Part shown: positions 43,973-51,969 of the stretch, piece by piece | How positions within the stretch are numbered: position 1 is the stretch's first letter | Layout: every line of letters starts with the position of its first letter | Assembly (NCBI RefSeq): GCF_038024035.1 | Contig: NZ_CP150664.1 | Coordinates: forward strand, 310,001-374,000 | Source: Polaribacter pacificus | Lineage (GTDB): Bacteria > Bacteroidota > Bacteroidia > Flavobacteriales > Flavobacteriaceae | Length of the DNA stretch: 64,000 nt | Direction of reading: 5' to 3' | Made by a program: the position numbers and the translations under genes | The notes under the pieces: model-generated | Seen by the model: only the letters and a program-made list of their open reading frames with translations | What the model was told of the DNA's origin: nothing | The model's database searches: none

Positions 43973-45298
43973 ATGTCACAGCAGTTTTCAGATTTAGGAA
44001 TTCAAGAGCAATTTCAACAAAGTTTAGCCGATTTACAAATTTCTACACCTACAGAAATTCAAAGAAAGGCCATTCCTGTTGTTCTAAATCAAAAAGAAGA
44101 CCTTGTTGTTTTGGCAAAAACAGGCTCGGGTAAAACAGCCGCTTTTGGTTTGCCATTGCTTCAGTTGATTGCTGTAGAAAACACCAGTGTACAAGCTTTA
44201 ATTTTAGCGCCAACCAGAGAGCTAGGTCAGCAGATTTATAAAAATTTACTTTCTTTTGCTACCAATAGCCCAGAAATATCCATTGCCTCTTTATGTGGTG
44301 GAACTCCTATAAAACCGCAGATTGAAGCCTTAAAAAGCAGTACTCATATTGTGGTAGCAACACCAGGCCGTTTGGTCGATCTGATAAAAAGAGAAGCTAT
44401 TAATTTAAAAGACTTGTCGTATTTGGTGTTGGATGAAGCTGATGAAATGGTGAGTGCTTTAAAAGAAGAAGTAGATCTTATTATCAAAGAAATTCCAAAA
44501 AAGAGGAGAACCTTATTGTTTACAGCGACGATGCCTGGAGCGATTAAGCAATTGATTCAGAATTATATGTCAAAACATGTGTTGCAAATAGAAGCAGACA
44601 TGGGTACTATGGGGCACCAAGGAATAGATCATCAATATGTGGTGGTTGAGCCGATTGAAAAACTAGAAGTGTTGCTTCATTTTTTAAACAGTAAAATCGG
44701 AGAACGAGGTATCATCTTTTGTAAAACCAAAGCAGCAGTCAATAAATTGGCTAAAAATCTAGCCATCAATAAATTTTCTTCTGGTGCTATCCACGGAAGC
44801 TTAACTCAAGGCATTAGAGACAGAATTATGGAGCAGTTTAGAGCTGGATATATTGATATACTTGTCGCCACTGATTTAGCAGCTCGTGGAATTGATGTCA
44901 AAGAAGTTTCTTATGTAGTAAATTACCATTTACCAGACACGTATGACGCCTATGTGCACAGAAGTGGAAGAACCGCAAGGGCAGGAGCCAAGGGACTTTC
45001 TTTAACTATTTTACAAGAAGAGGAAGTAGTTGATATTGCTGATTTTGAAAAAGAATTAGGCATTGTTTTTAAGAAATATAAAAAAGCAGATGCGCAAAGT
45101 ATTGCAGAAAATAACGGTCTTTTATGGGCGAAAAAAATCTTTAAAACCAAACCAAATAGAGAGGTTTCTGAAGACTTTAAAGCCAAGATAAAAACCATCT
45201 TTCACCATTTAACCAAAGAAGAATTGGTAGATAAAATATTGGCTAATTATTTAGAGCAAACCAAAGAGATTTCAAAGCCTACCGATTCTAAAAAATAA
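43973..45298 (+). CDS. DEAD-box ATP-dependent RNA helicase
   Basis: A 441-residue RNA helicase with all motifs: Q-motif FSDLGIQ...TPTEIQ, motif I AKTGSGKT (48-55), Ia PTRELGQQ, GG, TPGR, motif II VLDEADEM, motif III TAT (FTATMPG), motif IV IIFCKT, motif V ATDLAARGID and motif VI HRSGRTARAG. A ~70-residue C-terminal tail has no recognisable RNA-binding domain. It probably acts in ribosome assembly or mRNA turnover, with cold-shock induction common for the family. It is unlike the second helicase at 54 kb, which has DEFD and a DbpA-like C-terminus. Confidence 0.94.
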   Translation: MSQQFSDLGIQEQFQQSLADLQISTPTEIQRKAIPVVLNQKEDLVVLAKTGSGKTAAFGLPLLQLIAVENTSVQALILAPTRELGQQIYKNLLSFATNSPEISIASLCGGTPIKPQIEALKSSTHIVVATPGRLVDLIKREAINLKDLSYLVLDEADEMVSALKEEVDLIIKEIPKKRRTLLFTATMPGAIKQLIQNYMSKHVLQIEADMGTMGHQGIDHQYVVVEPIEKLEVLLHFLNSKIGERGIIFCKTKAAVNKLAKNLAINKFSSGAIHGSLTQGIRDRIMEQFRAGYIDILVATDLAARGIDVKEVSYVVNYHLPDTYDAYVHRSGRTARAGAKGLSLTILQEEEVVDIADFEKELGIVFKKYKKADAQSIAENNGLLWAKKIFKTKPNREVSEDFKAKIKTIFHHLTKEELVDKILANYLEQTKEISKPTDSKK

Positions 45299-45604
45299 GA
45301 AGGTGTTAGCCTAACAAACCATTTACATTTATTTTATACAGTTTTCCAAAGGGTACTCTGCATTATCAATATTGCTACGCTTTTATGTCTGTCTTTTTTT
45401 TTTATTCAGTTGCAAAAATTGATTTTGTATATTAGTGCAGTTAAATATTAAAAATAAGGCACTTCTTTGTTGTGAAAAAGACAAGTTCTGAGTGGATTAT
45501 TTAAGTCAAAAAGACTGCGTATATTTGGCCGAAAATAAAACACATTTGATTTGGTATAACTACAAGAATTACAGTTCTTTGCCGATTCAAAAAATTGACT
45601 ATAA
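45299..45604 (+). other. Intergenic stretch before marC
   Basis: 306 bp without a convincing gene. It holds a GTTAGCCTAAC palindrome just after the helicase stop and one TAnnTTTG match (TATATTTG at 45520-45527) 78 bp before marC, without a clear -33 box. Nothing else stands out. Confidence 0.4.
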
Positions 45605-46228
45605 ATGGATAACTTACTAACCTTTGCAATTACAGTTTTTACTGGGTTCTTCGCCATTACCAACCCCATCTCAAACATGACTGTTTTTGTGTCTTTAACA
45701 CAGGGTGCAGATAAAATAACGAAGAATGCCATTAATAAAAAATCCAATTTTATCGCGTTTATCATCGTGACTGTTTTTATTCTTTTGGGTAAGTATATTT
45801 TTGAACTGTTTAATATTAGTATTCCCGCATTTAAAATTACTGGTGGAATCTTAATCTTTTTTATCGGTTTTGATATGCTTCAATCCAAACAATCTAATGT
45901 AAAAACACTGGATCATGTGCATGTAGATGAAGACATTGCCGTTTCTCCTTTGGCGATTCCTATTTTAGCTGGTCCTGGAACCATAGTAACAGCAATGAAC
46001 TTTGTGGCTAACGTAGAGACCATACAAATCTTTATGGTTATTGCTATTTTTGGGACCATGAGTTTGATAACCTTTTTTACTTTTAAACTAAGTGACCATA
46101 TTGTAAGAATTGTAGGGCGTAATGTAATTTCTGTAATCGGTAAAATTATGGGATTGATAATCGCAATTATCGGTACAGGGATGATTATCCAGGGGATTAA
46201 AATCTCTTTTGATTTGATCGCCAGTTAA
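45605..46228 (+). CDS. MarC family integral membrane protein (UPF0056)
   Basis: A 207-residue, six-helix inner-membrane protein. The MarC signature is [20 protein letters not shown] at the start and [19 protein letters not shown] at the centre, repeated as inverted halves. The family was once linked to multiple antibiotic resistance but later E. coli work did not support this; the function is unknown. It stands alone, 120 bp before the SDR-like gene. Confidence 0.93.
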   Translation: MDNLLTFAITVFTGFFAITNPISNMTVFVSLTQGADKITKNAINKKSNFIAFIIVTVFILLGKYIFELFNISIPAFKITGGILIFFIGFDMLQSKQSNVKTLDHVHVDEDIAVSPLAIPILAGPGTIVTAMNFVANVETIQIFMVIAIFGTMSLITFFTFKLSDHIVRIVGRNVISVIGKIMGLIIAIIGTGMIIQGIKISFDLIAS

Positions 46229-46347
46229 TTGTATCAACAGCTCAAGACAATATTAGACCAAGTAGTTTGTCAATTCTTGTTGGGGTATCAGTATCTTTAC
46301 CAAAATTAATTTTTCCATCAATTATTTACAGCGTTATCGCTTATCCT

Positions 46348-47910
46348 ATGCCAGAAGAACCTAAGAAGCTGGAACACTCTCGAGTAATTTCATCAGAAGA
46401 AATAGATGCATGTATTTCTGTATTAGAACAATTTGTAACTGATACCAATCAATTATTTGAACTTCCAGAAGCACAGCGTGTAGCTATCTTAAAAGTTGCA
46501 GGAGCCTTATCTAGGCCTAATCGCGATGAATTTCAACGAAGAAGAAAGGATGCTAAAAAAGCGGCAAAACGTAAAATGATTGCCAAAGATACACACGCAA
46601 GAAAATCAACCGGGATCAGGTCTGCACGTGAATCAGCCTTGTTTGTTGCCCCAAAATTATTGGCACCTGCAGAAACCACCAAAGACACCTTGGTTTTAGA
46701 ATCTCCAAGAAACTGTTATGTGTGTAAAGCGGTATTTACAAAATTGCATCATTTTTACGATACCATGTGTAGCTCATGTGGCGATCTAAACTATGCAAAA
46801 CGTTTTCAAACTACTGATTTAAAAGGGCAGGTTGCGGTAATTACCGGTTCTCGATTAAAAATTGGCTATCACAGTACCTTAATGTTATTGCGTTCTGGAG
46901 CAACCGTAGTTGCTACAACGCGTTTCCCTGCAGATTCTGCCATTCGTTTTGCAAAAGAAGACGATTATAAAGAGTGGTCTCATCGTCTGCACATCCACGG
47001 ATTGGATTTGCGACACATTCCTAGTGTAGAAATTTTCTGTAATTATATTGAGCAAAAGTACGATCGTCTAGATATTCTAATTAACAATGCAGCCCAGACC
47101 GTACGAAGACCTTCAGGTTTTTATGCCCATTTAATGGAGAATGAGAAAAAACCGATGAGTGAGCTTCCTGTTTTGGCGCAGACCTTATTAAAAGACCATC
47201 ACCACTGTTTGCAAGAGCTTTCAGAGCTAAGCAGCAGTACTCAGAAAACCAATAAAAACAATGTATTACCAGTAACTTGGCATGGACCTGAACCAGGAAT
47301 CGGGTTGCGAAACTCTGCAGCACTTTCTCAGATTCCGTATAGCTTTGACAATTCATTACAAACTGCCGAAGTATTTCCAGAAGGCAAATTAGATGTTGAT
47401 TTACAGCAGGTAGATCTGCGTAAAACCAACAGTTGGCGTTTAAAATTAGGCGAAATTGAAACCACAGAGATGGTGGAAGTTCAATTGGTAAATGCCGTAG
47501 CTCCTTTTGTGCTGTGTAATCGCTTGTCTAATTTAATGATGAAAGAAAATACGGGTAAAAAACACATCATTAACGTATCTGCAATGGAAGGTAAGTTTCA
47601 TCGCTTTAAAAAAGCAGACCGACATCCGCATACAAATATGGCAAAAGCCGCCTTAAACATGCTTACACATACTTCTGCAGCAACCTTTGCAAAGTCTGGG
47701 ATCTATATGAATGCGGTAGATACAGGTTGGGTAACTGATGAAGATCCAGCAGAACTGTCTAAGAAAAAAGTTGAGATTCACGATTTTCAACCACCACTAG
47801 ACATTGTAGACGGTGCCGCTAGAGTTATGGACCCATTAATTGATGGAATCAATACCGGTAAACACTGGTCTGGAAAGTTCTTAAAAGATTATTTTCCAAT
47901 TGATTGGTAG
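46348..47910 (+). CDS. SDR-superfamily protein with N-terminal zinc ribbon and no catalytic Tyr
   Basis: 520 residues. Residues 1-115 are helical and basic ([13 protein letters not shown]). A CxxC...CxxC zinc ribbon has C123, C126, C141 and C144. The Rossmann domain has T166GSRLKIG173 (a variant of TGxxxGIG), then [15 protein letters not shown], a ~110-residue insertion and NVSAMEGKF with S411. The YxxxK position reads T429-N-M-A-K433 in [13 protein letters not shown], so the usual Tyr is absent. It ends in VDTGWVTDE and [10 protein letters not shown]. Start 46348 is the first ATG; a TTG frame from 46267 is less likely. It probably binds NAD(P) but may not act as a standard dehydrogenase. Confidence 0.85.
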   Translation: MPEEPKKLEHSRVISSEEIDACISVLEQFVTDTNQLFELPEAQRVAILKVAGALSRPNRDEFQRRRKDAKKAAKRKMIAKDTHARKSTGIRSARESALFVAPKLLAPAETTKDTLVLESPRNCYVCKAVFTKLHHFYDTMCSSCGDLNYAKRFQTTDLKGQVAVITGSRLKIGYHSTLMLLRSGATVVATTRFPADSAIRFAKEDDYKEWSHRLHIHGLDLRHIPSVEIFCNYIEQKYDRLDILINNAAQTVRRPSGFYAHLMENEKKPMSELPVLAQTLLKDHHHCLQELSELSSSTQKTNKNNVLPVTWHGPEPGIGLRNSAALSQIPYSFDNSLQTAEVFPEGKLDVDLQQVDLRKTNSWRLKLGEIETTEMVEVQLVNAVAPFVLCNRLSNLMMKENTGKKHIINVSAMEGKFHRFKKADRHPHTNMAKAALNMLTHTSAATFAKSGIYMNAVDTGWVTDEDPAELSKKKVEIHDFQPPLDIVDGAARVMDPLIDGINTGKHWSGKFLKDYFPIDW

Positions 47911-47946
47911 TAGTTGTTAAACTTCTAAACCCTTAATAATATCCTG

Positions 47947-48024
47947 TTCTCGACTCCGCTCGAACACCGTTAAGAATGATAGTAAGAGATACTGAATGAT
48001 AAGGTCTTCAAGCGGAGTCGAGAA
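47947..48024. repeat. Inverted-repeat module 1
   Basis: Left arm TTCTCGACTCCGCTCGAA (47947-47964), right arm 48007-48024 with one mismatch (TTCAAG for TTCGAG), 42 bp between the arms, 78 bp in all. Confidence 0.95.
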
Positions 48025-48284
48025 GCACTACTCAAGTTTAAAAACGTACACAATTCCTTTACCTAAACTCTAAAACTCACGTCAGCCTTCGTCATAGAAT
48101 CTGGAGGCGAGTGTCTTCTGTTTGAAAACCACGTAAAATGAAATACTGTCTGAGTGACTGTTAGGGAGCGAAATCGAAGATTCGTGAATTCCAATTAAAG
48201 GAAATAGATAACTACGAACAATTTATTTCATTTAGTGATTGAGAACTAGAAAGACCGTTGAAGATTCAAGACTAGATTTTTTTG

Positions 48285-48313
48285 GTTCTTTTTTTAGAAA
48301 TGAAAAAAAGAAC
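48285..48313. repeat. Spacer hairpin 1
   Basis: GTTC plus seven T, loop AGAAATG, seven A plus GAAC: an 11-bp perfect stem. Confidence 0.9.
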
Positions 48314-48343
48314 AAATAAAAGAGCTATCTAGATTATCTTTTG

Positions 48344-48421
48344 TTCTCGACTCCGCTAGAACACCGTTACGAATGATAGTAAGAGATACTGAATGTTAGG
48401 GTCTTCGAGCGGAGTCGAGAA
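48344..48421. repeat. Inverted-repeat module 2
   Basis: Left arm 48344-48361 (CTAGAA variant at its end), right arm 48404-48421; 78 bp. Confidence 0.95.
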
Positions 48422-48681
48422 GCGCTGCTCTAGTTTAAAACCGTAAACATTTCCTCCAACTAAAAACTTAAGCTCACGTCAGTAATTGTCATAGAATCTG
48501 CAGGCGAGCGTCAATGACTTGAAACGAGCGTAAAAAGAAAAGCTGTTTGAGCGACCGATAGGGAGCGAAATCGAAGATTCGTGAGTTCCAATTAAAGGAA
48601 ATAGAAAACTACGAACAATTTTTTTCTTTTAGTGAGTGAGAGTACAATTGACCGTTGAAGATTCAAGACTAGATTTTTTTG

Positions 48682-48710
48682 GTTCTTTTTTTAGCAATGA
48701 AAAAAAGAAC
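48682..48710. repeat. Spacer hairpin 2
   Basis: GTTC-T7 / A7-GAAC stem with loop AGCAATG. Confidence 0.9.
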
Positions 48711-48740
48711 AAATAAAAGAGCTATCGAGTTTATCTTTTG

Positions 48741-48816
48741 TTCTCGACTCCGCTCGTACACCGTTAAGAATGTTGCAGGAAACTCTTTAGCAATGGTCTT
48801 CGAGCGGAGTCGAGAA
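48741..48816. repeat. Inverted-repeat module 3
   Basis: Left arm 48741-48758 (ends CGTA), right arm 48799-48816; 76 bp, with an unrelated centre (TGTTGCAGGAAACTC). Confidence 0.95.
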
Positions 48817-49078
48817 GCACTGCTCAAGTTTAAAACCATACACAATTACTCCAACTAAAAACTTAAGCTCACGTCAGTAATCGTCATAGAATCTGGAGGC
48901 GAGCGTCAATGACTTGAAACGAGCGTAAAAAGAAAAGCTGTTTGACACTGAACGTAGAGAAGTGAAATAGAAGATTCGTGAGTTCAAATTAAAGGAAATA
49001 GAAAACTACGAACAATTTTTTTCTTTTAGTGAGTGAGAGTACAATTGACCGTTGAAGATTCAAGACTAGATTTTTTTG

Positions 49079-49109
49079 GTTCCTTTTTTTATCAATGAAA
49101 AAAAGGAAC
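49079..49109. repeat. Spacer hairpin 3, with compensated extra base pair
   Basis: GTTCC-T7 / A7-GGAAC stem with loop ATCAATG. Compared with the other copies it carries one extra C in the left arm and the matching extra G in the right arm, giving 12 bp. Confidence 0.9.
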
Positions 49110-49113
49110 AAAT

Positions 49114-49213
49114 CAATTTTGAAAGCAGAAACTTTAACTTACATAATGTTTTTCTAAACGGTGCAGTATCATCCTTCTTACTGTAGACAGTTTTTAGCAA
49201 TGAAAATAAGAAC
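49114..49213. repeat. Extra segment in spacer 3: 77 bp unique plus half-hairpin
   Basis: After hairpin 3 comes unique sequence (49114-49190), then a degraded second copy of the hairpin right half (49191-49213, TTTTTAGCAATGAAAATAAG) before the normal spacer end. It accounts for the 106 bp excess of this unit. Confidence 0.75.
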
Positions 49214-49243
49214 AAATAAAAGAGCTATCTAGATTATCTTTTG

Positions 49244-49321
49244 TTCTCGACTCCGTTCGAACACCGTTAAGAATAATAGTAAGAGATACTGAATGATAGG
49301 GTCTTCGAGCGGAGTCGAGAA
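49244..49321. repeat. Inverted-repeat module 4
   Basis: Left arm 49244-49261 (CCGTTCGAA, one change), right arm 49304-49321; 78 bp. Confidence 0.95.
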
Positions 49322-49581
49322 GCGCTACTCAAGTTTAAAAACGTGTATAATTACTTTAACTAAAAACTCAATCCCACGCCAGTTCCCGTCATAGAATCTG
49401 CAGGCGAGCGTCTTCTGTTTGAAAATCACGTAAAATGAAATGCTGTCTGAGTGACCGATAGGAAGCGAAATCGAAGATTCGTGAGTTCCAATTAAAGGAA
49501 ATAGAAAACTACTAACAATTTATTTCATTTAGTGATTGAGAACTAGAAAGACCGTTGAAGATTCAAGACTAGATTTTTTTG

Positions 49582-49649
49582 GTTCTTTCCTGCCTGCCGA
49601 TTTCCTGCCGGAGGCATGGCAGGCAGGTTTTAGCGATGAAAAAAAGAAC
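49582..49649. repeat. Spacer hairpin 4, interrupted
   Basis: GTTC-TTT, then a 39-bp insertion, then TTTT-AGCGATG-A7-GAAC. Removing the insertion restores exactly seven T and the 29-bp hairpin of the other copies. Confidence 0.92.
49589..49627. mobile_element. 39-bp palindromic mini-element nested in spacer hairpin 4
   Basis: Terminal arms CCTGCCTGCC (49589-49598) and GGCAGGCAGG (49618-49627) are perfect inverted repeats around a 19-bp centre. It is GC-rich in an AT-rich setting. Its length equals the difference between this unit (436 bp) and the basic unit (397 bp). No transposase lies nearby; a REP/MITE-like element moved in trans is the likely class. Confidence 0.75.
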
Positions 49650-49679
49650 AAATAAAAGAGCTATCTAGATTATCTTTTG

Positions 49680-49757
49680 TTCACGACTCCGCTCGAACAC
49701 GGTTACGAATGATAGTAAGGGATACTGAACGATAAGGTCTTCGAGCGGAGTCGAGAA
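49680..49757. repeat. Inverted-repeat module 5 (array end)
   Basis: Left arm 49680-49697 (TTCACG variant), right arm 49740-49757; 78 bp. About 50 bp of spacer-like sequence follows before similarity ends. Confidence 0.95.
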
Positions 49758-49810
49758 GCACTACTCAAGTTTAAAACCGTACACATTTCCTTTACTTAAA
49801 CTCTAAAACC

Positions 49811-50061
49811 CAAACCACAATCTTAATAAAATCAAGTTCTTGAGATTCATGAGCAACTATGTATCAAATAGGGTTGGAGCGAGTAAATAGTTTTTATGTG
49901 ATGAAGGAGGAGGGGAGTGATTATAAATTAAATAACATTCTTACAATTACGGTTTTACCTCAAATATATTCCTACAAAATTCACTATATTTAAACTCTCC
50001 TTAATTGCAAATTATTAATAGTAAGTCTGTTGAACAAACTTTGTATGCGTAATATTATTCT
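49811..50061. other. Gap between the repeat array and the KAP operon
   Basis: About 250 bp. Only a weak promoter candidate is visible: AAACTTTG at 50036-50043, one base off TAnnTTTG, 18 bp before the KAP start and without a well-spaced TTG. No repeat-array blocks are seen here. Confidence 0.4.
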
Positions 50062-51969
50062 ATGGAGTTAAAAGAAAAGTTTAAGAAATATTTGAAAGAT
50101 ATGAGTAAATCGAAAAATAATGATTCCATAGATTTTCAATTTATTTCTGAAAAACCAAAGGATGGTAAACTCTTATTTGGACACGAAGAAATTGTTAGCA
50201 CTTTAGAAAAAGTTGTTTTAAAAAGTCCAGAATCTTTTACAATTGGTCTCTATGGAGATTGGGGTTCGGGAAAAAGTTCCATTGCTGAAACCTTGCAGAG
50301 CAAATTAAAAACAAAAAATATCCCATTAATAATTTTTGATGTATGGAAACATGAAGGAGATGCATTAAGAAGAACTTTTTTAAAGGATATTGATAAAAAA
50401 TTATCTAGTGATTATTTCGGTAAGAACTATTATAAAAAAGGATTTGAATTAGAGAAAAACTTAGAGTATGAAATTAATGTAGAAACTAAAGATGGCTATG
50501 AATTCAAAGGAAAGAAGTTTTTAAAGAATATGCTTGTAATAGTATTATTCGTGATAATTCCTTTGATTCTTGTATTTAGTGGATTTTTAGGAATTGGTAA
50601 TTTGCTTGAAATTGAAGATTTTTCTTTTGATAGCCTATTTGATAAACTGGTTAAAATTATTGGAGGATTAACAATCCCAGTAGTTTTTTGGTTTAAGTAT
50701 TCTAATTCTTTTATTGTAGAAAAGAAAACAGTAATAAGAAAGTCAAAAATTAAGGATCCTATTGAATTTGAAAAATCATTCAATAGAATATTAGACAATC
50801 TCTCGGATAAAGTAGAAAAAATTGTAGTAGTTTTCGATAATTTGGATAGAGTAAGTGGATCAAAAGCTGTTGAAATTATTTCAACAATTAAAACATTCTT
50901 AGAGCCTGTAGATAAAGAAAATAAGAAAGACGTTGTTTTTATTATCCCTTGCGATGCAGTCGCAATTAAAAAACATTTAGCAAATGTTTTTACAGTTAAA
51001 GACACTCAATATGCTGACGAATTTTTAAGAAAGTTTTTTAACACTATTATTTGGATTCCCCAATTTTATGATACAGAGTTGCAAAAACTTGCACATTATA
51101 AATTAAAAGAAACCAATATAAAAGATTTAAACAATTTAAATCTTGCGGCATTAATTATTTTAGTTTTTGACCAAAACCCTAGACAAATTATTCAATTCAT
51201 TAACATTTTGCTTGCAAATTATTTATTGCTCAATGAAAGAAATATTTCAGGTTTTCAATTAGAAAAAAATGTTACGCAACTAGCGAAATATTTATTATTG
51301 ATTCAAAAATTTCCAAGTGTCATGGAAATATTCAAGAAAGAAATGATTTATGATTTAGAAGAAGATGTTAGTGAAATAATAAATAATAAAAACTATAAAA
51401 TTGATAATGATTTATTTGATGACTTTAATGAGTTTAGAGATTTAACTAGCCAATGGCATATTGAATCTCTAGATTTGTTTTTCAAATTTAGGCTTACTGA
51501 ATTTGAGGCTGCTTTTGAGAATAGTACTAGATTAATTGGGCTCTTACAATCTAATAGGATTGGTGACATCTTTACAAGTACATCTGAAAAAGAAAAAAAC
51601 GAAAAAGAGTATTTAGATTCTTTAGGTATAAAGGAAAAAACCAGAGAATTAAGCAATATTGTCAAGCAAAAGATAATGAATAACAATTATCCTTTAATTG
51701 TTACGCAATTTATTAATGGTCTTTTAGAATTAACTAAACACTATAAAATAGAATTAAATGATGATGCTTATCGAGAAATATATAACAGGCTAAGAAAATC
51801 AAATTTTAAGGAAGAATTATATAGAATAGATTTGAATAACATACTTAGTGAATGTATTGATAAAATTGAGGATGAAAAACTAAAAAATAATTTTTTATCT
51901 ATGGCTAAAAAACAATGGATTAGTGATTTTACTAATTATCATAAAAGTGAAAATAATGAAGAAGAATAA
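50062..51969 (+). CDS. KAP-family P-loop NTPase, membrane-inserted
   Basis: A 635-residue STAND-like KAP NTPase. Walker A GLYGDWGSGKSS (G65-S72 core), the KAP-typical FDVWKHEGD at 92-100, two membrane helices at about 157-178 and 196-212 placed between Walker A and Walker B (the KAP hallmark), Walker B KIVVVFDNLDRV at 253-264, a sensor region VVFIIPCDAVAIKKHL and a helical lid WIPQFYDTELQKL. The C-terminal ~270 residues are helical and unrecognised. Known KAP proteins include phage-excluding PifA and animal Kidins220. It overlaps the next gene by 14 bp and is more AT-rich than its neighbours. Probably a membrane sensor or switch. Confidence 0.9.
   Translation: MELKEKFKKYLKDMSKSKNNDSIDFQFISEKPKDGKLLFGHEEIVSTLEKVVLKSPESFTIGLYGDWGSGKSSIAETLQSKLKTKNIPLIIFDVWKHEGDALRRTFLKDIDKKLSSDYFGKNYYKKGFELEKNLEYEINVETKDGYEFKGKKFLKNMLVIVLFVIIPLILVFSGFLGIGNLLEIEDFSFDSLFDKLVKIIGGLTIPVVFWFKYSNSFIVEKKTVIRKSKIKDPIEFEKSFNRILDNLSDKVEKIVVVFDNLDRVSGSKAVEIISTIKTFLEPVDKENKKDVVFIIPCDAVAIKKHLANVFTVKDTQYADEFLRKFFNTIIWIPQFYDTELQKLAHYKLKETNIKDLNNLNLAALIILVFDQNPRQIIQFINILLANYLLLNERNISGFQLEKNVTQLAKYLLLIQKFPSVMEIFKKEMIYDLEEDVSEIINNKNYKIDNDLFDDFNEFRDLTSQWHIESLDLFFKFRLTEFEAAFENSTRLIGLLQSNRIGDIFTSTSEKEKNEKEYLDSLGIKEKTRELSNIVKQKIMNNNYPLIVTQFINGLLELTKHYKIELNDDAYREIYNRLRKSNFKEELYRIDLNNILSECIDKIEDEKLKNNFLSMAKKQWISDFTNYHKSENNEEE

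Larger units (their letters stand above)
47941..49810. repeat. ORF-free array: five inverted-repeat modules and four spacers (unit about 397 bp)
   Basis: Tandem array between the SDR-like gene and the KAP operon. Left arms of the inverted repeat start at 47947, 48344, 48741, 49244 and 49680, giving periods of 397, 397, 503 and 436 bp. Spacers share ordered blocks: CTCACGTCAG, ATAGAATCTG, GGCGAGCGTC, GAAATCGAAGATTCGTGA, AATTAAAGGAAATAGA, GACCGTTGAAGATTCAAG, then a T7/A7 hairpin. No frame of 60 codons or more is open on either strand. The first and last elements are inverted-repeat modules; the last copy stops matching after about 49810. Confidence 0.95.

Noticed and set aside
46267..46347. TTG-initiated N-terminal extension of the SDR-like protein
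   Set aside because: It adds 27 hydrophobic residues with a rare start codon; ATG 46348 directly precedes the conserved hydrophilic N-terminus.
47081..47356. 91-codon frame antisense to the SDR-like gene
   Set aside because: The product has no recognisable family or start signal and lies inside the long SDR insertion region; a shadow frame.
47941..49810. CRISPR array
   Set aside because: The repeats are 76-78 bp inverted-repeat modules with ~320 bp spacers that resemble each other; CRISPR needs short identical repeats with unique short spacers, and no cas gene is present.
50496..51005. 169-codon open frame antisense to the KAP gene
   Set aside because: The KAP frame has intact motifs over the same bases; the antisense product is Ser/Thr/Ile-rich without family features.
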